Part shown: positions 1 to 7,331 of the stretch, in pieces
How the letters are laid out: every line of letters starts with the position of its first letter
Numbering within the stretch: the stretch's first letter is position 1
DNA from: Zygnema cylindricum
Taxonomy: Eukaryota > Streptophyta > Zygnematophyceae > Zygnematales > Zygnemataceae
DNA length: 11,235 nt
Reading direction: 5' to 3'
Assembly: GCA_037447655.1 (NCBI GenBank)
Contig: JBBHKE010000043.1
Coordinates: 64,001 to 75,235, forward strand
Notes under the pieces: generated by a model
Databases searched by the model: none
What the model was told of the DNA's origin: nothing
What the model saw: only the letters and a program-made list of their open reading frames with translations
Program-made: the position numbers and the translations under genes

Positions 1-47
1 CCCTCTCACAACCCCTATCTACTACAATACATTCCAATCAAATAACT

Positions 48-100
48 GTACACTACATAAAGGTACTACGGCCGATATCCTTTCTGTACGGTCTCTGTAC
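48..100. promoter_or_regulatory. GTAC core cluster in LTR A
   Basis: Four GTAC tetramers occur at 48, 63, 86 and 97. They sit at the same distance from the LTR start (about 630-680 bp) as the clusters in LTRs B and D. GTAC is the core bound by plant SBP-box (SPL) factors, including the copper-response element. Function here is inferred from conservation between LTR copies only. Confidence 0.35.
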
Positions 101-183
101 AACAAGGCCATTGAGTGGACGCGTGTCCATATTCTACTCGTTTTTATACTCCCCGAAATTATTGCGACCAAATGTTATCTCTC

Positions 184-208
184 CACGTGGCGTCATGTCA
201 TGCCACGT
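184..208. promoter_or_regulatory. G-box pair in LTR A U3
   Basis: A CACGTG palindrome lies at 184-189 and a second GCCACGTCC site at 202-210. On the retroelement strand both read as ACGTGG-type sites, which match the ABRE/G-box core of plant bZIP and bHLH factors. Equivalent sites occur at the same place in LTRs C, D and E. Confidence 0.45.
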
Positions 209-455
209 CCGAAAACCGCCAAAGTGACCATTCCGGGATCTCTGCGGCGATGTGTGCCGTTGGATCAAAAGCGACATTTAATTTTAGCTGTCGAAACAAA
301 TGTCCGATTCATTGGTTTCGTACGGGATCATGTTTGCACAATATGTTAACTAGTTATATGTCCCCTCATTTGTAATTACGTTAATTGGAATAAAGATCAT
401 AATATGGTTTAAGTAATTATCACACCTTATGTATTTTAAAGAACTCCTACAACAA

Positions 456-512
456 ACCAGATAGAGCTGGCGGCTACGCCTCGCTCTGTCGGTTGGAGGT
501 TCGAGTCTTGTC
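456..512 (+). other. tRNA-like (SINE-like) stretch in LTR A
   Basis: On the strand opposite to the retroelement, a box-A-like TAGAGCTGGCGG (462-473) is followed by a box-B-like GGTTCGAGTC (498-507). The spacing resembles the D arm and T arm of a tRNA. Equivalent but more decayed stretches occur at about 1623-1690 (LTR B), 5472-5535 (C), 7593-7656 (D) and 8946-9000 (E). No complete cloverleaf with acceptor stem could be drawn, so this is not called a tRNA gene. A tRNA-derived SINE captured by the ancestral LTR is one explanation, chance resemblance another. Confidence 0.3.
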
Positions 513-590
513 GGACTCAACCTTTTGTTGAGAGTGACTTATGTCACTCTTTAGTCCTTCCTATAGAGTTGAGGCAGCCATGGCTCCACT

Positions 591-607
591 ACTCTCTCTC
601 TCTTTCA
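591..607. repeat. Short CT microsatellite in LTR A
   Basis: A short run of CT dinucleotides (ACTCTCTCTCTCTTTC) lies within LTR A. Similar short CT-rich runs occur at the same place in LTRs C and D, so it belongs to the LTR sequence. Confidence 0.6.
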
Positions 608-728
608 GTGAGTACAACAAGTATGGGAGATAGAGGAAAGAGGAGGCAGACTGCTTGCGCTTTTTCTTTCTTTTTCTACTAGTTTATTCAGACCAAGAAA
701 ATATTCCATAAATCTAGTGATTTCAACA

Positions 729-914
729 ATGTACCTTGGATTAGAACAAATGTGGGACAAGGGGATGTGATGGGCATCCTGTACTCATATTGGCACGGCC
801 ATTAGGATACAAGTGTACAACCGCGGAGGGGGAGGGTCCCAAATCATAAGCCCCCAAGACATCTAAGTCGCGAACAAAATCCTAGTCCGCATGTGTAGGC
901 CTAGACAAATAGTT
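729..914 (-). repeat. Fragment of repeat X between two LTR ends
   Basis: These 186 bases match 9741-9927 at roughly 80-85 percent by eye and in the same orientation. Both copies share the run CCCAAATCATAAGCCCC and ACATCTAAGTCGC. The match begins right at the outer end of LTR A (728) and stops at the outer end of LTR B (915). The fragment is therefore host or older repeat sequence left between two retroelement insertions. In the longer copy this stretch is part of an open reading frame. Here a G-run that is shorter by two bases shifts the frame. Confidence 0.75.
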
Positions 915-1131
915 TGTGACCTCCATTGGCCCACAAAACATGCAGCCTATGTAAAGCCTTAATGATAATATTTAATTCTTTGACTTTCCTAGTGAATAAG
1001 TGCCTCACAGGAACAAAAATATTTTGACCACCCTCACCTTGTGAGGGCCCAACTCACCTAAGTCAAATGCAAAAAAAATCTCTGAATTTGCTCCCCTGAG
1101 CAGTTAGTTATGGCTTGCTAACGAAGGCCAA

Positions 1132-1139
1132 TTTATATA
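1132..1139 (-). promoter_or_regulatory. TATA box of LTR B
   Basis: TATATAAA on the minus strand lies about 750 bp from the LTR start, at the same relative place as the TATAAATAG of LTR D. It would place the U3/R border some 30 bp further left. The call rests on position and sequence. Confidence 0.5.
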
Positions 1140-1233
1140 AAAGGTCACCTAGAGAGAGACGCCTCAAAAATACCAACTCCTAGATGCCTGTGTGAACCCC
1201 CTGCTACTGATATGCCTCTCCAATTAGAAAATT

Positions 1234-1286
1234 GTACGGCGCAAAAAGGTACATATGTCAGTGTACTTCTTGTACGACCATGGTAC
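1234..1286. promoter_or_regulatory. GTAC core cluster in LTR B
   Basis: Five GTAC tetramers occur within 53 bp (1234, 1249, 1263, 1272, 1283). The cluster lies about 100 bp upstream of the TATA box on the retroelement strand. Clusters at the same position occur in LTRs A, C and D. Confidence 0.4.
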
Positions 1287-1887
1287 AGCATGGCCGTCCC
1301 GCTGACGCTTGTGAGATTCAGAGCCATGGTTCCTCTCCTCGTAATATCCGTTGTCCAGTGACATCTTGCCACTTGTTATCCGATGATGTCGCCTCCGTAA
1401 ACCACCAACGGCCTTAATGTGAGATGTCCGATTCAAAATCAGCATCTAATTCCATCCGTTCACTTAAATGTTGTTTCGTTCATTTCGTGAGTCCCCGTTT
1501 ATTTAGTGCTTTTGAGCTTGTTCTATGTACTTCCCAATCCGTTATCTATTAAATAGAGTATACTTATGAGTACATTCTTAAATAAGAATCGTACCCTATG
1601 TGTGTAACGATTCATCAAAGACCTATCGGATACAACTGATGGCTACTCTATACGGTGGTCACCTTGTTAGACCTAAGATCAAATCCTGTTTTAAACGCCT
1701 ACTATTTGCAAGAGACTATACCCTCTACTCCCTTAGTCTGTCTCTTTGGTCGGCGAAGGCAGCCATAGCTGTCGGCAGCCAACCATGGGTATCTCAAGTC
1801 CTCAGTGACTACGACAGGTGTGGGGATTTAAGAACACAACGCACAAACAAACATAAGTAGAGACCTAGAAAACACCATTTTTAAACA

Positions 1888-1902
1888 CTCCCATTATTTT
1901 TT
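1888..1902 (-). other. Polypurine tract of element 1
   Basis: On the minus strand a purine-rich AATAATGGGAG lies directly before TGTTTAAA of LTR B. This is the standard place for the primer of plus-strand DNA synthesis. The matching site in element 3 reads AATAAGGGGAG. Confidence 0.65.
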
Positions 1903-2470
1903 AGTCTACTTTTTGCTTTAGTCCACACTTCTCCCTACAAAATATTAATTTGGGAGAAGGAACCGGTTTGGTCATCATATCTGCTACCATCTTCCCATCT
2001 GGTCTATACTCCAAGCTGATGATCCTATTGTCTACTTTCTTTGTAACAAAGCTCAACTTGAGGTCCATATGCTTTGCTTTGAAATGATGTTTTAGATTCG
2101 CATCAATTGCTATTGCTGCCTGATTATCACAGAATATGTATATTTTATGCATTTTATTCTTCATATAACAAAGTTTTTGAAGCAATGATTTCACCCACAT
2201 CAGTTCTTTCACAGTAGAGCAAGAAGCCATATAATCAGCCTCCATGGTGGACTGAGCAACCATCTTTTGTTGCTTGCTACTCCAACAGCAAGCCCTATTC
2301 TCAACATATGACACACACCCAGATGTGCACCTCTTTATTGGAACATCCTCATAACTTGTGCACCTCCTTATTGGAAGATCCTCATAATTGACATCACTCC
2401 AAGTGGTGATGTCAGTATTATCCTCTCCCAAATGCAACGGTAGATCTCTGGTTGCTATCAAGTACCTCAT
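1901..2470 (-). pseudogene. Copia RNase H domain, element 1
   Basis: This is the C-terminal RNase H of the pol polyprotein, which degrades the RNA strand after reverse transcription. The frame is open for 189 codons, the longest preserved copia frame in the window. It begins with the family's RYL-GT-DL-like stretch. Recognisable catalytic residues are Asp26 (WSDVNY), Glu77 (TMEADY) and Asp115 (FCDNQAA). The closing ADMMTKP motif matches the usual ADIxTKPL end of copia pol. An in-frame 33-bp tandem duplication after Asp26 (residues about 29-50) adds 11 residues and would disturb the fold. The frame stops 14 bp before LTR B, the usual arrangement. It is cut off from reverse transcriptase by a stop and frame change near 2480, so it is a remnant. 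Confidence 0.85.
2325..2390. repeat. 33-bp in-frame tandem duplication in RNase H
   Basis: Two adjacent 33-bp units (2325-2357 and 2358-2390) begin GTGCACCTC and differ at only a few bases. In the protein they give YEDLPIRRCTS followed by YEDVPIKRCTS. The normal copia domain has this segment once. Confidence 0.85.
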
Positions 2471-3412
2471 TACCCTCTTCGATGCTTCCTAATCTCTCTT
2501 CTTAAGGCCTGCCGCTATATCCGGCCTGGCACAGTTCATAAAATAAATCAAGCTAACGACAACGTGTCTGTACATAATATTTCTCATAAATTCTCTTTCA
2601 TTCGTTTCTATCTCATCATCAAGAATTTCAATTCCTCCTTCTGAGCTCCCCTCATTTGCCTTTTTTAAATCCATTGGAGTTGTACAACTATTTGCTTTAT
2701 CCATTTGGAATTGCTCAAGCATATATTTGGTTGCCTCTTTTTGGTTAGTCAAAATATTTTCTTCCCTTTACCTCTCTCTATCTGAATTCCCAAAATATAT
2801 TTTGCTTCCCTCAAATCCTTCATTTCAAATCTACTATATAGATCCTTTTTTAACTTTATTAATTTTTCCATTGATTTGCTTTGAACAAGCAAATCATCGA
2901 TATAAATTCCAAAGAAAGTTATACCTTCTTTGTCCTCGAATAGGTAGATGGAGTGACCTAAACTGATTCGAACATATTCCATAATCATCAAAAACTTGTC
3001 CAATTTCTTGTTCCATTGAGGAGAAGCCTATTTCAATCCAAAAAGATACTTTATCAATCTTTTTTTTTCTCTCCTCTACAAACCCTTCCTGTTGTCGCAT
3101 GAATATCTCTTTTTCTAATTCTCTATATAAGAAGGTCGTCTTGATATCTATCCGGTGTTCTACCATGTCTTCCGCTGGCGCCAAACTGAGAAGAGTTCGA
3201 AGGGAGGGAAACATGACAGCCGGAGTAAAGGTCTTCTCGTAACGAATTCTTTCTTTTTGTGTGTACCCTTTGGTCACTAATTTGGCCTTGTATTGTTTGA
3301 TGGTGTTGTCAAGATTGAGTTTCAACTTAAAAACCCAATTGCATCCAATCGGTTTTCTGTCCACCCACCAGCTCCTATATATTTGCTTCCATAATTGGAG
3401 CCATTTCATCAT
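2471..3412 (-). pseudogene. Copia reverse transcriptase, element 1, broken
   Basis: This is the RVT_2-type reverse transcriptase of Ty1/copia, split over at least three frames. The 5' piece (3412 to about 3075) carries PIGCNWVFKLK, then YKAKLVTKGYTQ, then IDIKTTFL with the first catalytic Asp (residue 89 of that frame) and a degenerate EGF motif. A frame change near 3050 leads to the next piece, where a codon in the family's LKQSP motif is now TAG. The catalytic YIDD box lies at 2893-2904, followed by FEMKDL and YILGIQIE. The last piece (2489-2752) carries the S-TP-D and ARPDIA motifs that close the domain. All landmark motifs survive, but the frame breaks rule out a working enzyme. Confidence 0.85.
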
Positions 3413-3491
3413 TAATAGTTGTTACCCATTTGCTCTATTCCGGAGTATTAATTGCCTCTAAGTAAGTTTGAGGTTCCCTCAAGTGCGACAG

Positions 3492-3710
3492 CTAAGTTAC
3501 CTTATTGTTAACTTGTCTCTCTTGAAGCCTCTTGCAATTTTTTCTCCCTCTCTCAAAATCTGATGTAGGAATGGTGGGTAGCCTCAGATTTTTCCGAATA
3601 ATTTCATCTTCTCCCCTGTCCATTGATTCAATTTTCGTTTTTTCATTATCCTCTTCCTTGGGTTGGACTAGAAACTGTGGCTTCAAAAGAGAGTCAAGAG
3701 TCATTCTCAC
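3492..3710 (-). pseudogene. Integrase-RT linker remnant, element 1
   Basis: This charged, Lys/Glu/Arg-rich stretch sits between the integrase and reverse transcriptase domains, where copia pol has a poorly conserved linker. Its MDRGED motif aligns with MDTGED near 8690 in element 3, which supports its being linker from the same family. No catalytic function is expected. The plus-strand frame at 3532-3750 is its shadow. Confidence 0.55.
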
Positions 3711-3778
3711 TCAGAATGTTCCCTACATCTCTAGTGTCCTGTTGAGTTGATGTGTTGTTAGAAGAGTTTGATTCTAGT

Positions 3779-4110
3779 TCATTTTTCTAATTCAATTCTT
3801 ATTCTAACCGTTTTGGTATCTTTCAAGGAATCTATTGATTTCCCTTCATCCATAACTACAAAGTGTTTAAATATAATAACATCTTCTTTCCCAACATCAT
3901 AAACTATATTACCCTCGAGATCTTCATCATATCCAAGTGCTACCCAGGCTTTCCACTTGCATCTAACTTCCAATCAGATTTTTTGTGAACTTAAAATGTA
4001 CACTTGACTTTCAAACACCTTTAAATTTGAAACATTGGGTTTTCTGCCAGTCCATATTTCATAAGGTGTTTCCCCTTTTACGGCCGAGGTGAGGACTCTA
4101 TTTTTAAGGG
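3779..4110 (-). pseudogene. Copia integrase C-terminal region, element 1
   Basis: Reading leftward from about 4080, the stretch GETPYEIWTGRKPNVSNLKV is the conserved region downstream of the copia integrase core (TPYE-W-G-KPDVSHLRVFG in the family). After a stop it continues as VALGYDEDLEGNIVYD near 3930, matching the family's FLGYDE...YRLYD segment, and then FVVMDEG, matching VVFDE. At least one stop and one frame change interrupt it. Confidence 0.7.
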
Positions 4111-4700
4111 TAGTTAGCACAGTTCATTCCCTTTGCCCAAAAGCGTTCTTATCTTGTTATCTGTAGCATGCTTCGGGCACTATCACTTAATGTCCAATTT
4201 AATCTTTTAGTTACATGTCCGGTTTAATCCCTCAGCAACACCATTTTGTTCTGGGTTCTTGTGGAACGGTCTTTTGGTGTTCAACCCCTTTTCTTTCAAA
4301 ATCTTCTCAAAGTGATTAGATGTATATTCCCCACTTTTATCACTCCTCACTTCTTTACAAGGTTTGATAAAGCTTCTCACTTCATGTTTGTACTCTTTAA
4401 AAATAAACATGAGCTTCAAATTTTGACTTCAAAAAATAGACTTTAGAATACCTAGACCAGTCATCAGTAATATTAAGCATGTATCTCTTCCCTCCAATTG
4501 ATGGAACATTGGTCGGTCCCCATATGTCAGTATTGACTAAATCTATGACCTTTTCCCCCTTATAGGTTGTAATTTTTGGAAAAGGCAATCTGTGGGTCTT
4601 ACCTTGAGCACATCCACTACAGTCACCCAAAGTCTCACTGCCCTCAAACTGAATTCCCTCAACTACCCCCATCTTTTTCATTCCTATTTTGCCACTTAGC
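4111..4700 (-). pseudogene. Copia integrase core and HHCC end, element 1
   Basis: This is the integrase catalytic core, which joins element DNA to the target. The frame ending at 4681 contains the second half of the zinc-binding HHCC region (CSGCAQGK), then the first catalytic Asp in NTDIWGP (residue 52). A frame change near 4410 leads to the frame 4207-4419, with the second Asp in RSDKSGEY (residue 27) and Glu63 in NGVAEG. There are 35 residues between Asp and Glu, as expected for a DDE enzyme. The histidine half of HHCC is missing because homology ends near 4690-4700, where LTR sequence starts. More stops follow the Glu. Confidence 0.8.
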
Positions 4701-5090
4701 AGACCGGGAATGGTGCCGAATATATCCGTACATAAAGTACGGCGGCTCCTGTACTTTGTATGTACAATAATTAGGGTACTTCACTTTGATTGGTTTAGAG
4801 TAGTTATTAGGAGTTTTCAGGACTTAGACAAAATTTGGAAAACGTCCACTCTCCCAGAGGCCATCTGTACAAATATGTTGTCTTTGAACAACCAAATTTA
4901 ATCCTCAGGTGAGCAAATTTAGTGATTCTTTTTGCAGCGGACTCAGGGGAGTCCACGCTACACAGGGGTGTAGTCAGTCACAGTTTTTTTGTCCCAGGGT
5001 GGGACTTATCCATTGTCAAAGTCAAAAGTGCATATACTATCCTAGAGGTTTCACATAAGTTGGACATTCTGTGTACCAATGGAGGTCACA
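4700..5090 (+). mobile_element. Inverted R-U5 segment of a copia LTR
   Basis: This segment matches LTRs B and D only when read on the plus strand, opposite to all its neighbours. AGGAGTTTTCAGGACTTAGA at 4810-4829 matches minus-strand LTR D at about 7181-7200. GGGGAGTCCACGCTACACAG near 4947 matches LTR D near 7045. The end CCAATGGAGGTCACA (5076-5090) is identical to the U5 end of LTR B. It therefore runs from late U3 through R to the end of U5. It abuts integrase on the left and the U3 of minus-oriented LTR C on the right. It probably arose by inversion within LTR C or by insertion of a second LTR in the other orientation. The left edge is uncertain by some 40 bp. Confidence 0.7.
4726..4742. 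repeat. Perfect GTAC-containing hairpin
   Basis: CCGTAC-ATAAA-GTACGG is a perfect 6-bp inverted repeat with a 5-base loop. It is the first part of a cluster of five GTAC cores (4728-4779) in the inverted LTR segment. Confidence 0.6.
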
Positions 5091-5771
5091 GAATTACACC
5101 TTCTGTACGATGAGTGTACGGCATAGCCATGGTGAGGACGTCTGTCATACTTAGACTCGCCTTGGTGCTTCTCGGAGATTCCGCTCTTCAATGATGTTGT
5201 GCCACGTGTCATCTGGTAACGAAATATCCATACACCGCCAAAATGGCCATTCTGTGATACCGGCTTGAATATCCGCCGTCCGATCCATATAGATACTCGA
5301 TGTCTGCCGTTCCAATTAATAATCGGTCAATTTGTTTAGTGCGGTGTTGGCGTGCATATGAAATCTCCTCCAGTTCTATGTGAGTTTTCTTGTATACCTA
5401 GTTAATCGGCATATTCTGAATATTTATCTTTAAGTAGTTATCGAACTCTATGTATATCAACACAGGTCCTAGACTATAGGACGAGGCTGCAGGCTATTCC
5501 GGCAAACCAAAGGGACCAGGATCAATCCCTAGCTGGTCCATAACTTTTTGGTTCAATCTACTAAGACTGTTCTCTGCCCTCTCTAGCTACTTAGGCTGCT
5601 TAGGCAACCATGGATCTATCTCTATCTCTCTCCGATCATCAGTGACTACAGCAAGTATGGAGACCAATGGGAGAGAGGTTAGAGCCTAGCTAAAAACCTT
5701 GTATTTGTTCGTTCAGAGAAAATACAAAAACAACCTAGAAAATAGAAATTAGAAATACACATATTTCAACA
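5091..5771 (-). mobile_element. LTR C, U3 part only (5' LTR of element 1)
   Basis: This is an LTR on the minus strand starting TGTTGAAAT at 5771 and matching the first roughly 670 bp of LTR D. It includes the CTATTTTCTAGG block, CAACCATGG block, tRNA-like block (5472-5535), a perfect ACACGTGGC site (5201-5209 reversed) and two GTAC cores (5105, 5116). Where TATA, R and U5 should follow to the left, the same part of the LTR appears reversed. The 5771 end abuts integrase codons of element 2 rather than a polypurine tract, so this LTR seems to have inserted into that integrase. Confidence 0.75.
5203..5208. promoter_or_regulatory. G-box/ABRE in LTR C
   Basis: The CACGTG palindrome reads GACACGTGGC on the retroelement strand, a perfect ABRE-type G-box. 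It aligns with 7326-7331 in LTR D and 8707-8712 in LTR E. Confidence 0.5.
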
Positions 5772-6370
5772 CACAGTTCATAGCTTCGGCCCAGAAGCGT
5801 TTTCCTATCTTCTTATCTGTCACCATGCTTTAGGCACTATCACTTAGAGTTTAAGTCTTTCGGCTATACCGTTTTGTTCTGGATTATCGGGGACAATCTT
5901 TTGGTGTTGGACTCCCTCATCTCTCAAGAAGTCCTCAAACTGGTTAGAAGTATATTCTCCCCCATTATCACTTCTAATTCTTTTGATAGGGGTTCCATGC
6001 AACTTCTCACTCAATGCTTTATGTTCCTTAAAGAAAAGTTATGTTTCAAAATTGTTTTTGAGAAAGTAAACTCTAGAATATCTAGACCAGTCATCAGTTA
6101 TGTTTAGCATGTATGTTTTCCCCCCTACAAATGGTACTTTGGCGGGTCTCTAGATATCAGTGTGTACAAGATCTAACAACTTTTCCCCTTTATATGTGGC
6201 AAATTTTAGAAAAGGCAATTTGTGAGCTTTACCTTGTGCACAGCCACTACACTCATCCATTACTTCACTATCCCTAAAATGAATCCCATCCACCCCAGTT
6301 TTTTCATTTCATTCAACATGTCCAAATGCACATGTCCCAACCGCTTATGCCATATCATTATCTCAGGGAC
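5772..6370 (-). pseudogene. Copia integrase with HHCC region, element 2
   Basis: On the minus strand the zinc-binding HHCC region begins at 6355 with WHKRLGHVH and ends with CSGCAQGK near 6230. The catalytic core follows: first Asp in VHTDI, with the next Trp codon changed to TAG, then the conserved TDDWSRY, then the second Asp in RSDNGGEYTS, then Glu in NGIAER. The Asp-to-Glu interval is 35 residues. A TAA stop follows shortly after, and homology ends at 5772 at the LTR C terminus. The order of motifs equals that in element 1, and the two copies overlap fully, so they are separate elements rather than halves of one. The plus-strand frame 5874-6107 is a shadow. Confidence 0.8.
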
Positions 6371-6760
6371 ACCAACATAATAAGCATTTTTTTTTCATTG
6401 CTCAAGTTAAGCCTAAACATTCCTTGGCTACCTTTTTTCGCAGTGAAATAGATCTCATCGTCATATTTTGCGGTGAAAGTTCCTATTCTAGTATAAGTCT
6501 CAAAATCTTTATCATCCCAGACAAAGGTAGAGATAAGATTCTTCCTTAACTAAGGTATATAGAGAACATCTGAGAAAATCACTTTGGATGTCTGACCCTT
6601 CACTATTACCTTTAGATATATCGATCCCACTAGATCTGTAGTTAGCACTCTCCCATCCCCATACTCTATCTCTACAGTGGGAATCTTTCTCAGCTTAGTA
6701 GATAATTGTTTTTCATGTCATATATGCATTGAAGCACCCAATTCAATGATCCTGAAACTC
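6371..6760 (-). pseudogene. Copia protease and pre-integrase segment, element 2
   Basis: This is the only protease remnant in the window. The expected D-S/T-G-A active site appears as IIELGAS at 6730-6750, so the catalytic Asp is Glu and the next residue is Leu. A stop follows three residues later. Downstream, EYGDGRVL and then DVLYIP, followed by a TAG, match the family's ADG and DVLYVPxLxxNL motifs. Further on, a GMFRL segment leads into the HHCC region. The domain order protease, pre-integrase, integrase is normal for copia. Two or more stops make it non-functional. Confidence 0.7.
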
Positions 6761-6908
6761 CGAAACCTCCATTGGTCCTCAGAGTAGGCAACTCACAAGA
6801 AGCTTATCTAGATAGTGCCAACTTCGAGTTGATTTAAAACCCAAATGGTTGACCCCTTTACAATCAGAACCCCATAATTCCTTAACCCTTGTGAAATAAA
6901 ACTTTTTG
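6761..6908 (-). other. Leader remnant between LTR D and protease, gag missing
   Basis: About 150 bp separate the U5 end of LTR D from the first protease codons. An intact copia element would have a primer-binding site and about 1 kb of gag here. I see no gag motifs and no CX2CX4HX4C zinc knuckle. No clear match to the usual initiator-Met tRNA primer site is visible, and only a weak TGGGGTTCTGAT-like run occurs near 6865-6880. Confidence 0.45.
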
Positions 6909-7120
6909 TGTGCTGAGTTCCACCACAGAATGCAAAATTAACATATGATTGTTGGATAACATTCCCCACTTTGAATTTCCCTTAGAAATGCAGCCACCTT
7001 GGCAAGCAAACACTCTGACCGACTACACCTCTATGTAGCCTGGACTCCCCTTAGTCCACAAAAAAAAGAGTCACTGAAAATGGTCCACTGAGTGAGATTT
7101 AATTAAATTGCAAAGTTCGC

Positions 7121-7129
7121 CTATTTATA
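7121..7129 (-). promoter_or_regulatory. TATA box of LTR D
   Basis: TATAAATAG on the minus strand is a near-ideal plant TATA box. It lies about 755 bp into the LTR with about 210 bp left for R-U5. Confidence 0.65.
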
Positions 7130-7205
7130 CATATGCTCTTTGGGAGAGAGGCGGCTACCTACCAAAATTATTCTAAGTCCTGAAAACTCCTCTCTAAGCT
7201 CCCTA

Positions 7206-7243
7206 GTACTGAGGTACGGTCACTTTCTGTACAATTCATGTAC
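7206..7243. promoter_or_regulatory. GTAC core cluster in LTR D
   Basis: Four GTAC cores lie within 38 bp (7206, 7214, 7229, 7240), about 80-120 bp upstream of the TATA box. The position matches the clusters in LTRs A, B and C. Confidence 0.4.
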
Positions 7244-7325
7244 GACATCGCTATAATGTGACATTTGTCACATCCGAAATTATCATCTCGCGTTCCGGAG
7301 ATCCCGCAATACTCTCGGATCTTGC

Positions 7326-7331
7326 CACGTG
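7326..7331. promoter_or_regulatory. G-box/ABRE in LTR D
   Basis: CACGTG lies within GACACGTGGC on the retroelement strand, about 200 bp upstream of the TATA box. It matches the ABRE consensus ACGTGGC. The site is conserved in LTRs A, C and E and decayed in B. Confidence 0.55.

Larger units (their letters stand above)
1..728 (-). mobile_element. LTR A, copia-type, cut by window edge
   Basis: This is a long terminal repeat read on the minus strand, starting at 728 with TGTTGAAA. It aligns by eye along its length with LTRs B, C, D and E. Shared landmarks in sense order are the TTTTCTAGG/TTTTCTTGG block near the start, the CAGCCATGG block, the tRNA-like stretch near 456-512, two ACGT-core boxes near 184-208 and a GTAC cluster at 48-100. 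At about 970 bp the family LTR would run past the left edge, so R and U5 lie outside the window. The base next to 728 is repeat X rather than a polypurine tract, so 728 is an outer 5' end. LTR A is therefore either a 5' LTR of an element extending left or a solo LTR. The small reading frame at 115-375 lies inside it and is not a gene. Confidence 0.75.
915..1887 (-). mobile_element. LTR B, 3' LTR of copia element 1
   Basis: This is a complete LTR of about 973 bp on the minus strand. It starts TGTTTAAA at 1887, directly after a polypurine tract, and ends in GGAGGTCACA at 915. Its length is nearly the same as LTR D (974 bp), and both show the same layout: TTTTCTAGG block, tRNA-like block, GTAC cluster, TATA box, then R-U5. 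The U5 end matches the U5 end at 5081-5090. The left neighbour is repeat X, so 915 is an outer boundary. The G-box seen in the other LTRs has decayed to CCACTTG near 1370. The small reading frames at 1145-1445 and 1600-1860 are chance frames inside the LTR. Confidence 0.8.
915..5771 (-). mobile_element. Copia retrotransposon element 1, decayed
   Basis: On the minus strand the order is LTR C (5', rearranged), integrase, linker, reverse transcriptase, RNase H, polypurine tract, LTR B (3'). Integrase before reverse transcriptase is the defining order of Ty1/copia (Pseudoviridae-type) elements and rules out Ty3/gypsy. Gag, the nucleocapsid zinc knuckle and protease are absent between integrase and the 5' LTR. 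Many frameshifts and stops break the pol frame. The outer flanks (TAGTT at 910-914, CACAG at 5772-5776) do not form a target-site duplication, so one end has probably been rearranged since insertion. Confidence 0.75.

Noticed and set aside
115-375. Plus-strand open frame of 86 codons
   Set aside because: It lies wholly within LTR A and has no protein motif. The aligned positions of the other LTRs are not open in this frame.
456-512. A true tRNA gene
   Set aside because: Box-A and box-B-like motifs are present, but no acceptor stem or anticodon arm could be paired. It is reported only as a tRNA-like stretch.
1145-1445. Two minus-strand and one plus-strand small frames
   Set aside because: All lie inside LTR B and overlap each other in different frames. 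They look like chance frames.
1600-1860. Plus-strand frame of 86 codons
   Set aside because: It lies inside the U3 of LTR B and overlaps the tRNA-like block. No protein similarity is recognisable.
2727-2966. Plus-strand frame opposite the YIDD region
   Set aside because: It is the antisense shadow of reverse transcriptase.
5874-6107. Plus-strand frame of 77 codons
   Set aside because: It is the antisense shadow of the element 2 integrase core (DNGGEY to NGIAER).
6850-6908. Initiator-Met tRNA primer-binding site after LTR D
   Set aside because: Only weak partial matches to TGGTATCAGAGC are visible, so no site is annotated.
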